Shown: positions 39,446 to 50,415 of the stretch, piece by piece
How the letters are laid out: every line of letters begins with the position of its first letter
Numbering within the stretch: the first letter of the stretch is position 1
Source of the DNA: Trogon surrucura
Lineage: Eukaryota > Chordata > Aves > Trogoniformes > Trogonidae
Direction of reading: 5' to 3'
Assembly (NCBI GenBank): GCA_020746105.1
Contig: CM036619.1
Coordinates: 10,516,238 to 10,580,237, forward strand
DNA: 64,000 bases
Translations under genes and position numbers: made by a program
Notes under the pieces: generated by a model
Database searches by the model: none
What the model was told of the DNA's origin: nothing
Seen by the model: only the letters and a program-made list of their open reading frames with translations

Positions 39446-39453
39446 TATATAAG
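39446..39453 (+). promoter_or_regulatory. TATA box of the LTR at 39.3 kb
   Basis: TATATAAG about 180 bases inside the LTR, followed by GAGCCCCTAAG, the usual spacing and context of the U3 core promoter in this LTR type. Confidence 0.55.
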
Positions 39454-39891
39454 AGCCCCTAAGAAAAACCTTATGGGCTTTTTTTGTTTGCTGTGCTGGG
39501 AGGGTTGTTATCGGCTCTCTCTTAGCTCTCCATGTGCTGCTGGTGTTTCCTGCATCCTGTTTCCACACTGCAGAAAAACACTATTTGATGGCACAGGTTG
39601 TCTTCCCCTGCTCCCCATCCCACGTAGGAGAGGCACAGCTTCTTTTCTGTTTTTTTTTTTTTTTTTCTGGACTGTCACCAGGCCTCTGTTCTCAGGCACT
39701 TCTGTCTGGTGCTGGGTTTGGTCTGGGACAATTTTTTTCTTGCTCAGGACCTTGTTTTCATCTGGAAGGCATGGATCCTGTATTAACATATTCTCCTGTA
39801 TCTTTGAGCATATTTGCATAGTTATATACATATATATGTATGTATTTTGACATATTCATTGCTATTTTTAGTGGTTTTTTCATTACACTGG

Positions 39892-39915
39892 TTTGAGGTT
39901 TTTTTCAACCTCAAA
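39892..39915. repeat. 9-bp inverted repeat (hairpin) in the LTR 3' part
   Basis: TTTGAGGTT (39892-39900) and AACCTCAAA (39907-39915) are perfect reverse complements around a six-base TTTTTC loop. It lies just upstream of the U5-like pyrimidine-rich end, so an RNA hairpin could form near the expected polyadenylation region. Confidence 0.7.
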
Positions 39916-40260
39916 GTCTCTCTCCCTGGATCTCCTGTTATCCTCCTACGGTGAGGGGATCGCAGAGAGCATCTGTCAAAGTTTAGTTACATGGCCCAGC
40001 CTTGAACTTTGACAGATTATTAGCCCATGCCCTGGCATTGGTGTAAGCTTCTCACTAGAATACTTTTAGAATGGGTGCCATAGCTTACATACAGCACATT
40101 GGAATTAGCAAGGTTGCAGAATATTTTCAGTCCTATTGGATTCAGGAGCATCCAAACCCCTATGAGACAGTAATTGTGCCATTGGCATCAGCTCTTCCTC
40201 TTCTCCCATCAGGTACCCAGAGGAGAAGCCATCATCATAGGGATGACTGCAAAAATGATA

Positions 40261-41360
40261 AAATCATAGAATAGTTTGGGTTGGAAGGGACCTTAAAGGT
40301 CATAGAGTTCCAAATTTCCTGCCATGGATAAGGACATCTCTCACTAGACCAGTTTACACAAAGATCAATCCAACCTGGCCTCGAACACCGCTAGAGAGGG
40401 GACATCCACAGCTTCTCTGGGAACCGTGTCCCAGTGCCTCACCACCCTCACAGGAAAGAACTTATTTCTTACATCTAACCAATCTAATCTCTCTTTCAGT
40501 TTGAAAACATTAACCCTTGTCCTATCACTACACTCCATTGTAAGGAGTACCTCACCTTCTTTCCGCTAGCCCCCTTTAAGTACTGAAGGGCTGCTATAAG
40601 GTCTTCCTGGAGCCTTCTCTTCTCTAGTCTGAACAGCTTCAACTCTCTCAACTTGTCTTCATAGCAGAGATGCTCCAGTCCCCTGATCATCTTTGTGGCT
40701 CTCCTCTGGACTTGCTCCAACAGGTCCTCTTTATGTTGGAGGTCCCAGAGCTGAATGCAGTATTCCAGGGGAGGTCTAACAAGAGTGGAACCCTCCCTTG
40801 ACCTTTTGGCCATATTTCTTTTGTGATGCAGCTTAGGGTGAAATTGGCTCACTGCTGCCTCATGTTCAGTTTTTCATCTACCAACACCCTCAGGTCCTCC
40901 ACAGGGCTACTCTCAATCCACTCATTGCCTAGCCTGTATTTGTGCTTGGAATTGCTCTAACCTATGCACAGAACCTTGCACTTTGCATTGATGATTTTCA
41001 TTAAGTTTGTACAGGCCTACTTCTCAAATCTGGCCAGGTCCCTCTGCTTGGCATCCCTTCCCTTCAGTGTATCAACCGCACCACACAGCTTGTTGCCATC
41101 AACAAATTTGCTGAGGGTATGCTCATTCTCACTGTTCATGTTGCTGACAAAGATAGTAAACAACACTGGCCCCAAAAACAACCCTGAAGGAATGCTACTT
41201 GTCACTGGTTTCCACTTAGACATTGAACTGTTAAGCACTTTTTGAGTCCAACCATCCAGCCAGTTCTTTATACACTGAGTGGTCCATCTCTCAGTCCATG
41301 TCTCTCCAATTTAGTGTCAAATGCTTTGCAAAAGTCTGAGTAGATGACATCCTGATTTTG
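40261..41360 (-). mobile_element. CR1 LINE, 5'-truncated ~1.1 kb, partial reverse transcriptase
   Basis: Minus-strand CR1. Its 3' tail is at the low-coordinate end (AAATCATAGAATAGTTTGGGTTGGAAGGGACC, 40261-40292), here reduced to a single octamer-like unit. Reading the minus strand from high to low coordinates: a palm fragment in frame 41,238-41,017 with a degenerate 'VTSGVPQGS'-type turn (VTSSIPSGLFLGPVLF), then SKFVDGNKLCGAVDT where the family has the catalytic FADD box; then the post-palm region in frame 40,852-40,496 ([50 protein letters not shown]). The active-site FADD is FVDG, losing the second aspartate, and frameshifts or stops separate the pieces. It begins about 250 bases after the solo LTR. 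Dead copy. Confidence 0.96.
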
Positions 41361-41744
41361 ATATTCTGAACCAGCTACTCTGATATTACTGCTTCAGAAA
41401 TGGCTATTTAAAGAACTAGTGGGTAGGATTAGAGATACTCCCTGTAATTCTGAGGTTTACTCCTAGCTGGGGCCGTTCAGTTTGTGGTATTGTAAGAAGT
41501 GGTTTCATATCACAAGGACTCTGGAAAGAGCAAGCAGAATCCACTGCTTTCCACAGGCTCAAACTAAAAGCTTCTGCCTGAGAGACACCAAATAACTCTC
41601 TTCAAGTGGTGAGAGTGCAGTTGATTGTGTTAAAACCAAAATATTGTTCTTGCTGAAGTCTTGTGGAGTCTGCAACAGAGCCATAGGCAGAGGTGATGCT
41701 TAGGGGGTCACAGAGTAGTGGAAAAGATTTTTTATTCATCACAC

Positions 41745-41763
41745 TTTTTTTTTTTTTTTTTTT
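41745..41763. repeat. Poly(T) tract
   Basis: About 19-20 consecutive T. It could be an A-tail in minus orientation, but no retrocopy body is recognisable on its upper-coordinate side. Confidence 0.8.
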
Positions 41764-41945
41764 CTGTTAACAATCTCATAATGTTATGGTGATTTTAGAA
41801 ATTTCAGATGTTTTGTGACAAAATGAAATTGTTTTTTTACTTACAATAAAAATACCAGTTTTGGAATGTGTGGGCAAAATCGAGTATTAACAGAAGCTGA
41901 AGCACCTGAAAGCAGAAAAATATTTATCCTAAATCCCCAACACTT

Positions 41946-41985
41946 AAAAAAAAAACCCCAAACACCCAACCCCCCCCTCAACCCT
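41946..41985. repeat. A/C-rich low-complexity tract
   Basis: Forty bases almost entirely A and C (A10, CCCCAAACACCCAACCCCCCC). A similar tract lies at 46,384-46,425. Both are simple sequence with no recognisable parent element. Confidence 0.7.
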
Positions 41986-43299
41986 TTAGATTACAACAGG
42001 ATTGTAATAGCTTTGAAGTAAAGTTGATAATACCATAGCAGCAGATTCTTTCCTTTCATCACGTTGACAACCTGGGCGCTTACCTTATCTTTGAAACCTT
42101 CACTAGCTGGCAGAGGGATGCTCTTCAGAGAAGGGCACTGAAATGCCCATGATCCAAACTCGTTAATGAGGAAGGCAGATGTTACTACCTTCATTTTAAA
42201 GGTAGTGAAGCCAAAGAACACTGCAAAAGGAACTGGTGATAGAAACAGGATTCAAAACCGCGTTGCACACATTCCCCTGCTCACTGATGGTTACATTTAA
42301 ATGTACCCTGTCACAACTAGATGTCATGAAGTTTAATTTTCAATTGTTTTAGCTGTCAGTAAAGACAGCTGAAGAAATTGAAACTGTAATTGTGATTTTA
42401 AATTAAAGGATTTTTTTCTGAGGGGAAAAAAAGGAACTTGTCTTTATAATTATGTGTATTATAACAGTACGTTAGGCTCCATGCAAAATCTGCCTTTTTC
42501 CAGGGAAGAATTCAAGATGCTACAGGATGTTAATCTGAGCAGACTAGACAGATAAAGAAATTATTATCCCCTGCTTATCAATAGAGATTTGAGGGATTAA
42601 ACGTGAGTTCCAGAGACCCAGGTATGACCTTGAAGGGACTAAACCCAAATAATGTAAAATCCTGTTCAGTGTTATCAGCTACTAATATTCTTTTTACCTT
42701 AACAGTCTGAAAACAAACGAACAGAAATAACCACTGTACAACTCGTCAAAAACAGTGAAAGAACCACTTATAAAAGTGTGATGATATTGAATCAAGCACT
42801 TTGGATCTTTCCTCAGAGAAAATCCCAGGGAACTGCTGTTGCCTTCTTTATAGAACTGAGGAATTTACCGTTAGGGGTGGGTATGAGAGATGCGAGCAGG
42901 ATATTTAACAACAAGGGATAAAATTTTTCTTAGATCAGCTGACATAGCTAGAAAAAGCAGACAGTATTTTAGGCGGTCAATCCCTTCCACTGGTCAATAT
43001 GTCATAATTAGATGATAATGAGATTTCTACGTATTGTTTAATGACTTTTAGAACATTGCAAGTCATTCCCTCCCAGCTGAGCATTTTGTTTCCAGCAATT
43101 ACATAGGCTTTGTTTTCCAATGGTAACAGAATTACAGTGCAAGAGACTCCCTGAATACAAAACCTGGGGGTTTGCATAGGCTCAGGGTGTGAGATTGAAA
43201 CTCTGTGTGTACACAGTACAGCATGTAGGGACAGAGAAGTGTACAGCTAAGGTAACTACAGGTGACTTACTGAACACTATCCAAAGAAGAGCATTTTTG

Positions 43300-44910
43300 C
43301 AGAATCACAGAATTGCCTAGATTGGAAAAGACCTTTAAGATCAAGTTCAATCATTAACTTAACACTGACAAGTCCCCTAAGCACTATGTCTACACAACTC
43401 TTAAATACCTTCAGGTAAGGGGATTCCTCCAGTGCCCTGGGCAGCCTATTCCAATGCCAGTTAATCCTTCCAGTAAAGAAATTCTTCTTAATATTCAGTC
43501 TAAACTTCTGTTGGCACAACTTGAGGCTATTTCCTCCTCTTTCATCACTTGTTACTTGGTTGGGCAGGCCAATCTCCTCTCTACAACCTCCTTTCAGGTA
43601 ATTGTAGAGAGGGATAAGGTCTTCCCTCAGCCTCTTTTCCTTCACGCTAAGCAACCCCAGTTCCCTCAGATTTGTGCTCTAGACCCTTCACCAACTTTGT
43701 TGCCCTTGTTTAGACATGTTCTACTACCTCAATGTCTTTCTTGTAGCAAGGACTTAAAACTGAATGCAGTACTTTAGATGTGGCCTTGCCGGTGCCGAGT
43801 ACAGGAATAAAATCACTTCCCTGATCTTACTTGTTGCACTATTCCTGATACAGCCCAGGATACCATTGGCCACCTTGGCCATCTGGGCACAGTGTTGGTG
43901 GGTATTTAAGTGGCTATCAATCAACACCCCAAGGTCCCAGCCACTCTTGCCCAACTCTGTAACGTTGCCAGAGTTTGTTGTGGCCGAAGTGCAGAATCTG
44001 GCATTTGGCCTTACTGAAACTCACACAACTGGTCTTGGCTCATTGATCTAGTATGTCTGGATCCCTCTGTAGAGTCTCCCTACCCGCAGGCAGATCAACA
44101 TTTCCCCCCGGATTGGTGTCCTCTGCAATCTTACTGAGAGTGCACTCGATCTCTTCATCCAGATCATTAATAAAGATGCTGAACAAAACTGGCTCCAGTA
44201 CTGAGCCCTGAGGAACACCGCTTGTGACTGACTGCCAACTGGATTTAACTCCATTTACCATCACTCTTTGGGCCTGGCCATCCAGACAACTTTTTACCCA
44301 GCAAAGTGTATGTCTGTCCAAGTCATGACCAGCCAGTTTCTCCAGGGGAATGCTGTGTGAAACAGTGTCAAAGGTTTTATTAAAGTTCAGATAGGCAACA
44401 CCCACAGCCTTTCCCTCACTCAGTAAATGGGTGACCGTGTTGTAAAAGGAGATTGGGTTAGTCAAGCAGGACCTACTTCTCATAAACCCATGCTGACTGG
44501 GTCTGATCATCTGGTTGTCCTGTGTGTTCTGCGTGATGGTACTCAGGATGACCTACTCCAAGACCTTCCCTGGCACCAAAGTCAAACTGACAGGCCTGTA
44601 GTTTTCCAGATCTTCCTCCAGCCCTTCTTGTAGATAGATATCACATTGACTAATATCCAGCTTGAGACCCCCCCTGTCAGCCAGGACTGCTGATAAACAA
44701 TGAAAAATGGCTTGGTGAGGAGCTCTGCCATCTCTCTCAGAACTCTTGGGTGGATTCCATCCAGTCCACAGGTTTGCACATGTCTGTGATGTGGCAGGTC
44801 GCTGACCCTCTCTTCCTCAATTGCGGGGACATCAAAATGCTTTTGTTTTTTGTCTTCTAGCTCAGGGAGATAGATTCCCAGAATGGATACTTGACTGTAC
44901 ATATTGCCTT
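43300..44910 (-). mobile_element. CR1 LINE, 5'-truncated ~1.6 kb, most of the reverse transcriptase (dead)
   Basis: The longest transposon in the window. The 3' tail lies at 43,300 (AGAATCACAGAATTGCC...). Reading the minus strand downward: frame 44,902-44,582 begins in the reverse-transcriptase fingers (GLDGIHPRVLREMAELLTKP, IYKKGW); 44,510-44,040 covers the palm ([19 protein letters not shown], then [41 protein letters not shown]); 43,954-43,754 and 43,654-43,277 cover the post-palm region to the C-terminus (LPRALEESPYLKVFKSCVD). Motif A should be YLDFSKAFD but has Asn for the catalytic Asp. Motif C should be FADD but reads IAED. Several stops and frame changes divide it. The endonuclease domain, ORF1 and 5' UTR are missing. 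Its C-terminal style (VDIVLRGLV) groups it with the copy at 60.3 kb and separates it from those at 24.8 and 50.4 kb. Confidence 0.97.
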
Positions 44911-46383
44911 ATTCTTGGTCCACCTAAATCATAATGTATGAAATTTCTGCCTGTAGGACAAGGTGAGCCCTGTGTTACACAATATCAGGAGGAAAGGTTT
45001 ATGATGGTGAAATCTCTTGGCTCAAGGTCTTGGCACAAGGCATCCTAGATCTGTCTCAACACCCAAACATCAGAAAGGTTCACTGGAACATTTTTGCATT
45101 TTCATTAGAAAAATTATTGACGTAAACGAAAGTTGCATGCATGCTCAAACACAGGAGGATTCTTAACTGTGTCATCAAGGAAGAAATAACTAAATTCCTT
45201 TAAATAACAATTGAAAGTTTAAGTCTTATTGTTGTTAATAGTTTTCTGGTTTTTTTTTTTTGTTTTTGTTCTAATAATTAGACCACATTATGTCCAATTT
45301 AGAAGGGACTAGGACTTATATGAAAGAGCATAAGGACTCAGACAGCAAAGATCCTCAGTTTTTTATGCAACTCAGGGAAGAAAATTTAAATTTCCAGCTA
45401 AAAAGCTGTCTGTGTCTGTCAGATTCTTGCAACAGTTGCTTCAGGAAATAAGAACCTCCTAAGACTTTCCTTCTTTGCTATCTGCTAGCCTGTATATGCT
45501 ATTGCTCTGTGAAAAGAAGCTGCTGGGCAACCAGAAAGGGAAGTTCAGGATTTTCTAGTGTTGTAAATTACTTTTTAATAGATAAAACTAGAGAGGATAA
45601 TGGCAGCAGAATGGTAGCTCCTAGTGTCTGGTGGTTTTCAAATACACTACCCACTATGCCTGAGTTAGCAAGTTGTTTCCCAGTTTGTGTTCAGCTCTTC
45701 AGAGTCCAGTGGCTATGGAAATTTATGTGACATGTTCACAAAGGAAATAAAAATACTTCAATTGGATTCATGCATCTAACATATAAAGTTTATAGCAATT
45801 CTTTCAGCAAGTATGGGTTTATTGGCCAATAATGAAGTAAGAAACTGAGTTTGATTGCCAGATCATCATGCATCATTCAGTTTGGTTACTTTGAAGGTGT
45901 CCTGATAAGTGCCACTGTAAACCAGTGTAGAGCATTTGTGGTAAGTCACTCACATCACAGGCCAGTGTCTCAACTGATACTGTAATCAACTATTTAATTA
46001 TACCTATATTATCACTAAGCTTCAGGCTTTGAAAGGGTGCTTTCATCCTAATGAAAGTTGGATGGAACCAAGTTCATCTACAGAAAACTGGTTTCAAAAT
46101 AACAGCATGGCTTGTTAAAAAGCCATTCTGGTCAGTCCTGTTTGTGCTTTTGGGCTGCTGTTTGTAGTCCCAAAACAAGACTGCTTTAGTGAAAGTTTGC
46201 TCTCAAGTCTTCCTTTATTTATGGAACAGGAGTTAACACTTCTGACCAAGGCTTTTCAGCACCAGCCGTGACTCCGCTGTGGACTGTGTCACAATTCCAG
46301 AGGTGAGGAACAGCACAAGTAAGGAACATAGGGATAGGGATGTACATTAATCCCAGTTTCGTTCAAATAAATGACCTCTCCAG

Positions 46384-46425
46384 AAAAAAAACCACAACAA
46401 AACCCCCCACCAAAACCCCTAAATG
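46384..46425. repeat. A/C-rich low-complexity tract
   Basis: A9 followed by CCACAACAAAACCCCCCACCAAAACCCC. Simple sequence without a parent element in view. Confidence 0.65.
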
Positions 46426-49094
46426 CAGGTTGTGAGATCAACACAGTTCAAGAACCAAACAAAACCAGTACAGTACATTTCTATCCTTAGGCATTTGGAA
46501 AAGCATATTACTTTTAAACGACGAACTTAATGGATTCATGTTCCTTCATTCTCCTTTTCTCGGCAAGACCGAAACTAAGAGATTTTTCCCTGCTTAAGGA
46601 AGGAATGTCTTGTGGGAGATGCTTGTTAAAATCCTGGCAGTGTATCATTGCAACGCACCTTTCCAAACAAAACCACAAACTTTATGATTGCCCCATGGTG
46701 CTTAGTGTGTAACAAGGAGTTCTGCTGCTATTGTAAAAATACCAGCTGACTTTTAACAGGACCATTAATTGATACTGTATCTTGTTAGAACTCTTGTTTA
46801 AATGGCAATAAAATGTTAAACATTCTTGAATGTATTAATAAAGAAGGGCAATTAGACATACTTGTTTCAGGAGTCTTGATAAATTAATAAATCTTGAGTT
46901 AATTACAGTGTCGGGCACTGTGATTTAACTCTTGGAGGCTGCAATCTGTACATTTCAAAAAGAACTCTTATCACAGTTAAGTATGTGTGTGCTACAATCT
47001 TTAACTGGCACAGTAAATCTGGCAGGAATGATTGTGAGGGAGGACGATATAGTTTATTCCCTTCATCAGCTATCATTAATGTTTTCAAATTTTATATGAG
47101 ATGAGGTTAACATTGCAATCTGAATATCTCCAGACATGTGGGGTGAGGTTTGGCCACCTAGTTTTCTTCAGATCCTTCACTACCATGCATTACCAGAGGG
47201 TTTTAATCAGAACTAAGTCACATGAAATAATAGGTGACACTGGACATAAACCAAAGCCCTTTCCCACCCATCATGTTTATCTCACTTTGTCTCTGAGGTT
47301 GAGGGGCAAAGAGATTGAACTTGTTGCTGAATATAGACCTCAAATGCTGACTCCTTTCTCTTTGGAACTACTTGCTCTAGAACTGTTTCAGTAAATACAA
47401 GGAGTGTTTGCTTTTTTTCTTGTCTATACATGGTGACTCACCTTTCATCCAGCATTGTTTTTAGTAATTTCATGTATTTTTACACAAAAGGACTTTAATA
47501 CAATACACTCTTACCAACATTCTGCAAATCTTTGTACTGCAGATTTTAAGCCTGTCTGCCTGAACATCTGGTATGCTGTAAAGGGTGACAATGTTCTAGC
47601 TGATTTTAAAGGTACTTATTGATTTAATCCGTGCATTTATGGGTATCTTATATCCAGTAGTAATACTTAGTAGCCTTTCTACTTTTACAACTGTCTCGGT
47701 TTCTTTGAAATGTTGAGTTATTCTCTTGAACTTTGCCTGTGCTGGCCAAGACCCAATGAGGCTATTCTGCATGGTATAGGGTAACTAATACATGGATTAT
47801 TTACTTTTTTTTTATTTATCTGTTCACTAACACTCTACTCTTTCTCCTATCCCCATGAAATTCTCCAGAACTCATTGTTTTTCAGACTGTTGTTTCTTAG
47901 GTAGAATTTAAATAACTCTTGATGGAAAAGCAGAGGAGAGAGAATACTGCCTCCAGCTGTAGGACACAAGAAGTCTGGATTCCATATCACTGTTTCCCAA
48001 ACTCAAAGCAAGAGAAGTAATGTTTTGAAAGGAAACGTGTGGTTAGTGACACAAAAGTTTCAACAGTATACTTCTGACGTGATGCAAACTGGAAATGACC
48101 CCATACTGAGTACAGCTCAGAGTGTAAAATTAAATTTAAGAACACTATTCTGCCATGGTCAAGCAATTTAAATTCTACATGTTACACCATCTTTCCATGT
48201 TAAGGATAATTTTTTGACTGATGGTGTATGAGGATGGATTTTAAGATGAAAGGACTTTCATATATACAAGAGGCAGTACATAAGCAGGAACCTTTCTTTT
48301 AAGACTTTGTGAAGAGGAACCAAAGATTTTTACTAACAGTGTAACTCAAGACTCTGTAAACAGACAAAACTGTATTCCTCGGTAATAAGCCTGGCAAAAA
48401 TTGACCCACAAGCAATCACATGGAGATCCCATTTTAGTAATTCTGCTCTTCAGTAGATAACTGGCACGCAAACACAAAAGCTTAAGTGAGTCTTTGCTTC
48501 AATCATTTGATAGAAAAACAAGACTCTTAAACAAACTCTTATAATAGAAACCCTTATGAAAGGCAATAAAAAGAAAGGCTGAATATGTAGTTTCAATTTT
48601 TTCATGGCAATCTTTTCCATCAGTTACTGTTAATTTGATAGTTATTTGTGTTTCCATTCAATAAAGCTGGTGGATACACACTGTATTTTCCTTTTGGTAA
48701 GCTCTTGTTTTACCTAGGTGTTTTTAATTGATACCTCCAAGGTGGAGATTCCATTGCTGTAACTGACAGTCAAGTCCAATAATAAACAATTGGTCTGTGT
48801 TAGCTATTAATAAAGAAGTAATTTTATTTCTGCAATCAGTAGAAAAATTTCTGCTCTCTTTCCCACTCTTTGAACACAATGACATTACTTCAGTTTTATA
48901 AAAGTCTGCCTGAATCTGAAATCTGTCCCAACAAGTTTACCCTTGGGAGGAATGGATGAAGAATGCTGATTATGGCTCTAAATTCTAACCATTACAGCCT
49001 AGCCTAGCAGAATGACAACAGCGTGGATAGCAACAGGGTCATTTCTGTAATGAGAAAGCCAGTATTATTTGTATTTTGTGGGTTTTTTATGATT

Positions 49095-49163
49095 AGAGAA
49101 GCAAATCTGAGCAATTTGTAAGGAAGTTAATTACTTTACAAATGTGCTCAGATTTGCTTGTCT
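49095..49163. ncRNA. 69-nt near-perfect hairpin, candidate microRNA precursor or palindromic transposon relic
   Basis: The left arm (49095-49123) contains AAGCAAATCTGAGCAATTTG, and the right arm (49134-49163) contains CAAATGTGCTCAGATTTGCT. Pairing by eye: 49095-49097 with 49163-49161; one G-G mismatch (49098/49160); 49099-49113 with 49159-49145, fifteen perfect pairs; an unpaired G at 49144; then 49114-49123 with 49143-49134, ten pairs including one G-U. The loop is ten bases (49124-49133). That is 28 pairs, far above what chance gives locally. Size, near-complete pairing and the small bulge resemble a pre-miRNA hairpin, though pairing does not extend below the stem as a full primary microRNA would. 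Alternatives are a miniature inverted-repeat transposon remnant or an inverted duplication. Because both strands fold alike, the transcribed strand is unknown. I do not recognise either arm as a known microRNA. Confidence 0.4.
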
Positions 49164-49933
49164 GCAAAGTTGGATGCCAAAAGATGTTTACCCAGGTCTT
49201 GGATTAATGGTAAGAGGCCAGGCAATGAGCGCAACATTGGTGCAGTGCAGAGCTGTGGGAGGGAGCCCTGAGCTCTCCCTGAGTGGGCACCTGCAAGCAT
49301 GTCGTGTATCACTGCCTCGTGTAGAGATGATGGAGCTCAATTTCAGTAGGTGTCTTGCTTCTGTGAGCTTTCACACACCCTATTAAGCTGGCTTCTCAAA
49401 GGTGGGCTCGGAAAACCATTTCCTCATTTTGGGACAGGACACCACCTACTCAGTGCTCTGTGTGCTCTGTTTAAGGCAGGAACTGCCTCTCTTGCTCCAT
49501 TTATGATTGTTGTGTCTTGCTGGCTGTCTGGCTGTGATGTCCTGCTGTCTCTGCTGTCCTGGGCACAAAGACAACCAGATCCCTCAGGCTGAACAAATAT
49601 GAGTTAGCCTGCAGCTCATCCCACATTGCTATGTTCTGTGTCTACTGGTTTTTATCTGCTTGCATGGGTACCTATTTAAACACTATTTGAGAGGAAAAAG
49701 TGTAGTCACGGTGGAGATTATCATCCAACGCACAGTGCTTAAAAGCCACGGTCCCCTGCTGGAAGCAGACCTGTGCATACTCTGGTTTCTCAACATCACC
49801 CACAAAACAATGGATTGAGACTGTGCATGGACCTATCCAGATACCATAGCAGCTTCCTCCAGGAAAGTCAACACAGGTCAACCTCAGGTTCTGCAGATAT
49901 GCCACATCTGGCTGTCAGGTTGACATATGGGAC

Positions 49934-49973
49934 ACTCGTGTGTGTGTGTGGCTGCTTGTGTGTGTCTTGTGTA
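49934..49973. repeat. Imperfect (TG)n tract
   Basis: Two short TG runs (GTGTGTGTGTG and TGTGTGTGTC) separated by GCTGCT. A degenerate microsatellite. Confidence 0.7.
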
Positions 49974-50303
49974 GTTATCTGCTTAAGTACAGCAGTGCAG
50001 CTGTGAACAGAGCTGGGAATCTTTGTGCCACAGTGGAGGGAAGTGAAGCAAACCTACCTACTGCATTTCCAGCAATATAGCAAAGCTATTTCTTTCAGCT
50101 GGGAGAGCTTCCATGGGAACAGCATGAATTCATTCGCTTTTATCAATTACACTCTCTTGTGCAGTTTTGGAAGTGTAAGCTCTGCTGGACATGGAGTCCA
50201 GACTTCTAGAGAGATAATTGATAAGCCTTAGTAGTTGCACGATCTTAAGCAAACTGGGTGCAATCTAGGGAAATTTTCCCCATTGAATGATGAAGCTGAT
50301 AGT

Positions 50304-50317
50304 TACAGCATGCTGTA
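50304..50317. repeat. 14-bp perfect palindrome
   Basis: TACAGCATGCTGTA is self-complementary without a spacer. It lies about 100 bases from the tail of the CR1 copy at 50.4 kb. Possibly coincidental. Confidence 0.85.
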
Positions 50318-50415
50318 GTAGACAGTAACATACCTGTTGAAGGAAAATGAAACTGAAACCTGGTGGAAACTGGTATCTCCCATGCATTAGGAGACTTGTA
50401 CCCACTTACACAGGG

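Larger units (their letters stand above)
39268..40014 (+). mobile_element. Solo LTR of a second avian endogenous retrovirus family
   Basis: An LTR of about 750 bp on the plus strand. It opens with TGTCCTAGTTTGAG, resembling the TGTCCTGGTTTCAG / TGTTCTGGTTTGAG start of common bird ERVL-type LTRs. It contains a clear TATA box (AGTATATAAGAGCCCCT at 39,444-39,460), a T18-like run at about 39,650, a segment describing GGATCCTGTATTAACATATTCTCCTG, an AT-rich TATATACATATATATGTATG tract, and a U5-like end: CTCTCTCCCTGGATCTCCTGTTATCCTCCTACGGTGAGGGG, finishing in ...TTGAACTTTGACA. The order of these blocks matches the LTR family I remember from bird genomes. No gag/pol sequence follows; within 250 bases a CR1 begins. 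The bases flanking the termini (GACTG and GATTA) are not an exact duplication, so boundaries could be off by a few bases or the duplication has decayed. Confidence 0.75.
41361..43299. other. Non-coding stretch between two CR1 copies
   Basis: No gene or transposon recognised. It holds a T run of about 20 at 41,745-41,763 and an A/C-rich tract at 41,946-41,985. Open frames are under 80 codons. Confidence 0.55.
44911..50415. other. Non-coding stretch containing one striking hairpin
   Basis: No gene or classifiable transposon. T-run near 45,251-45,262; A/C-rich tract at 46,384-46,425; imperfect TG repeats at 49,934-49,973; TAAT-rich sequence at 46.75-46.92 and 48.60-48.84 kb. The 69-nt inverted repeat at 49.1 kb is listed separately. 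Open frames are below 100 codons. Confidence 0.5.

Noticed and set aside
41745..41763. Poly(T) as the tail of a minus-strand processed pseudogene
   Set aside because: The sequence on the upper-coordinate side has no recognisable coding or UTR content and no target duplication was seen.
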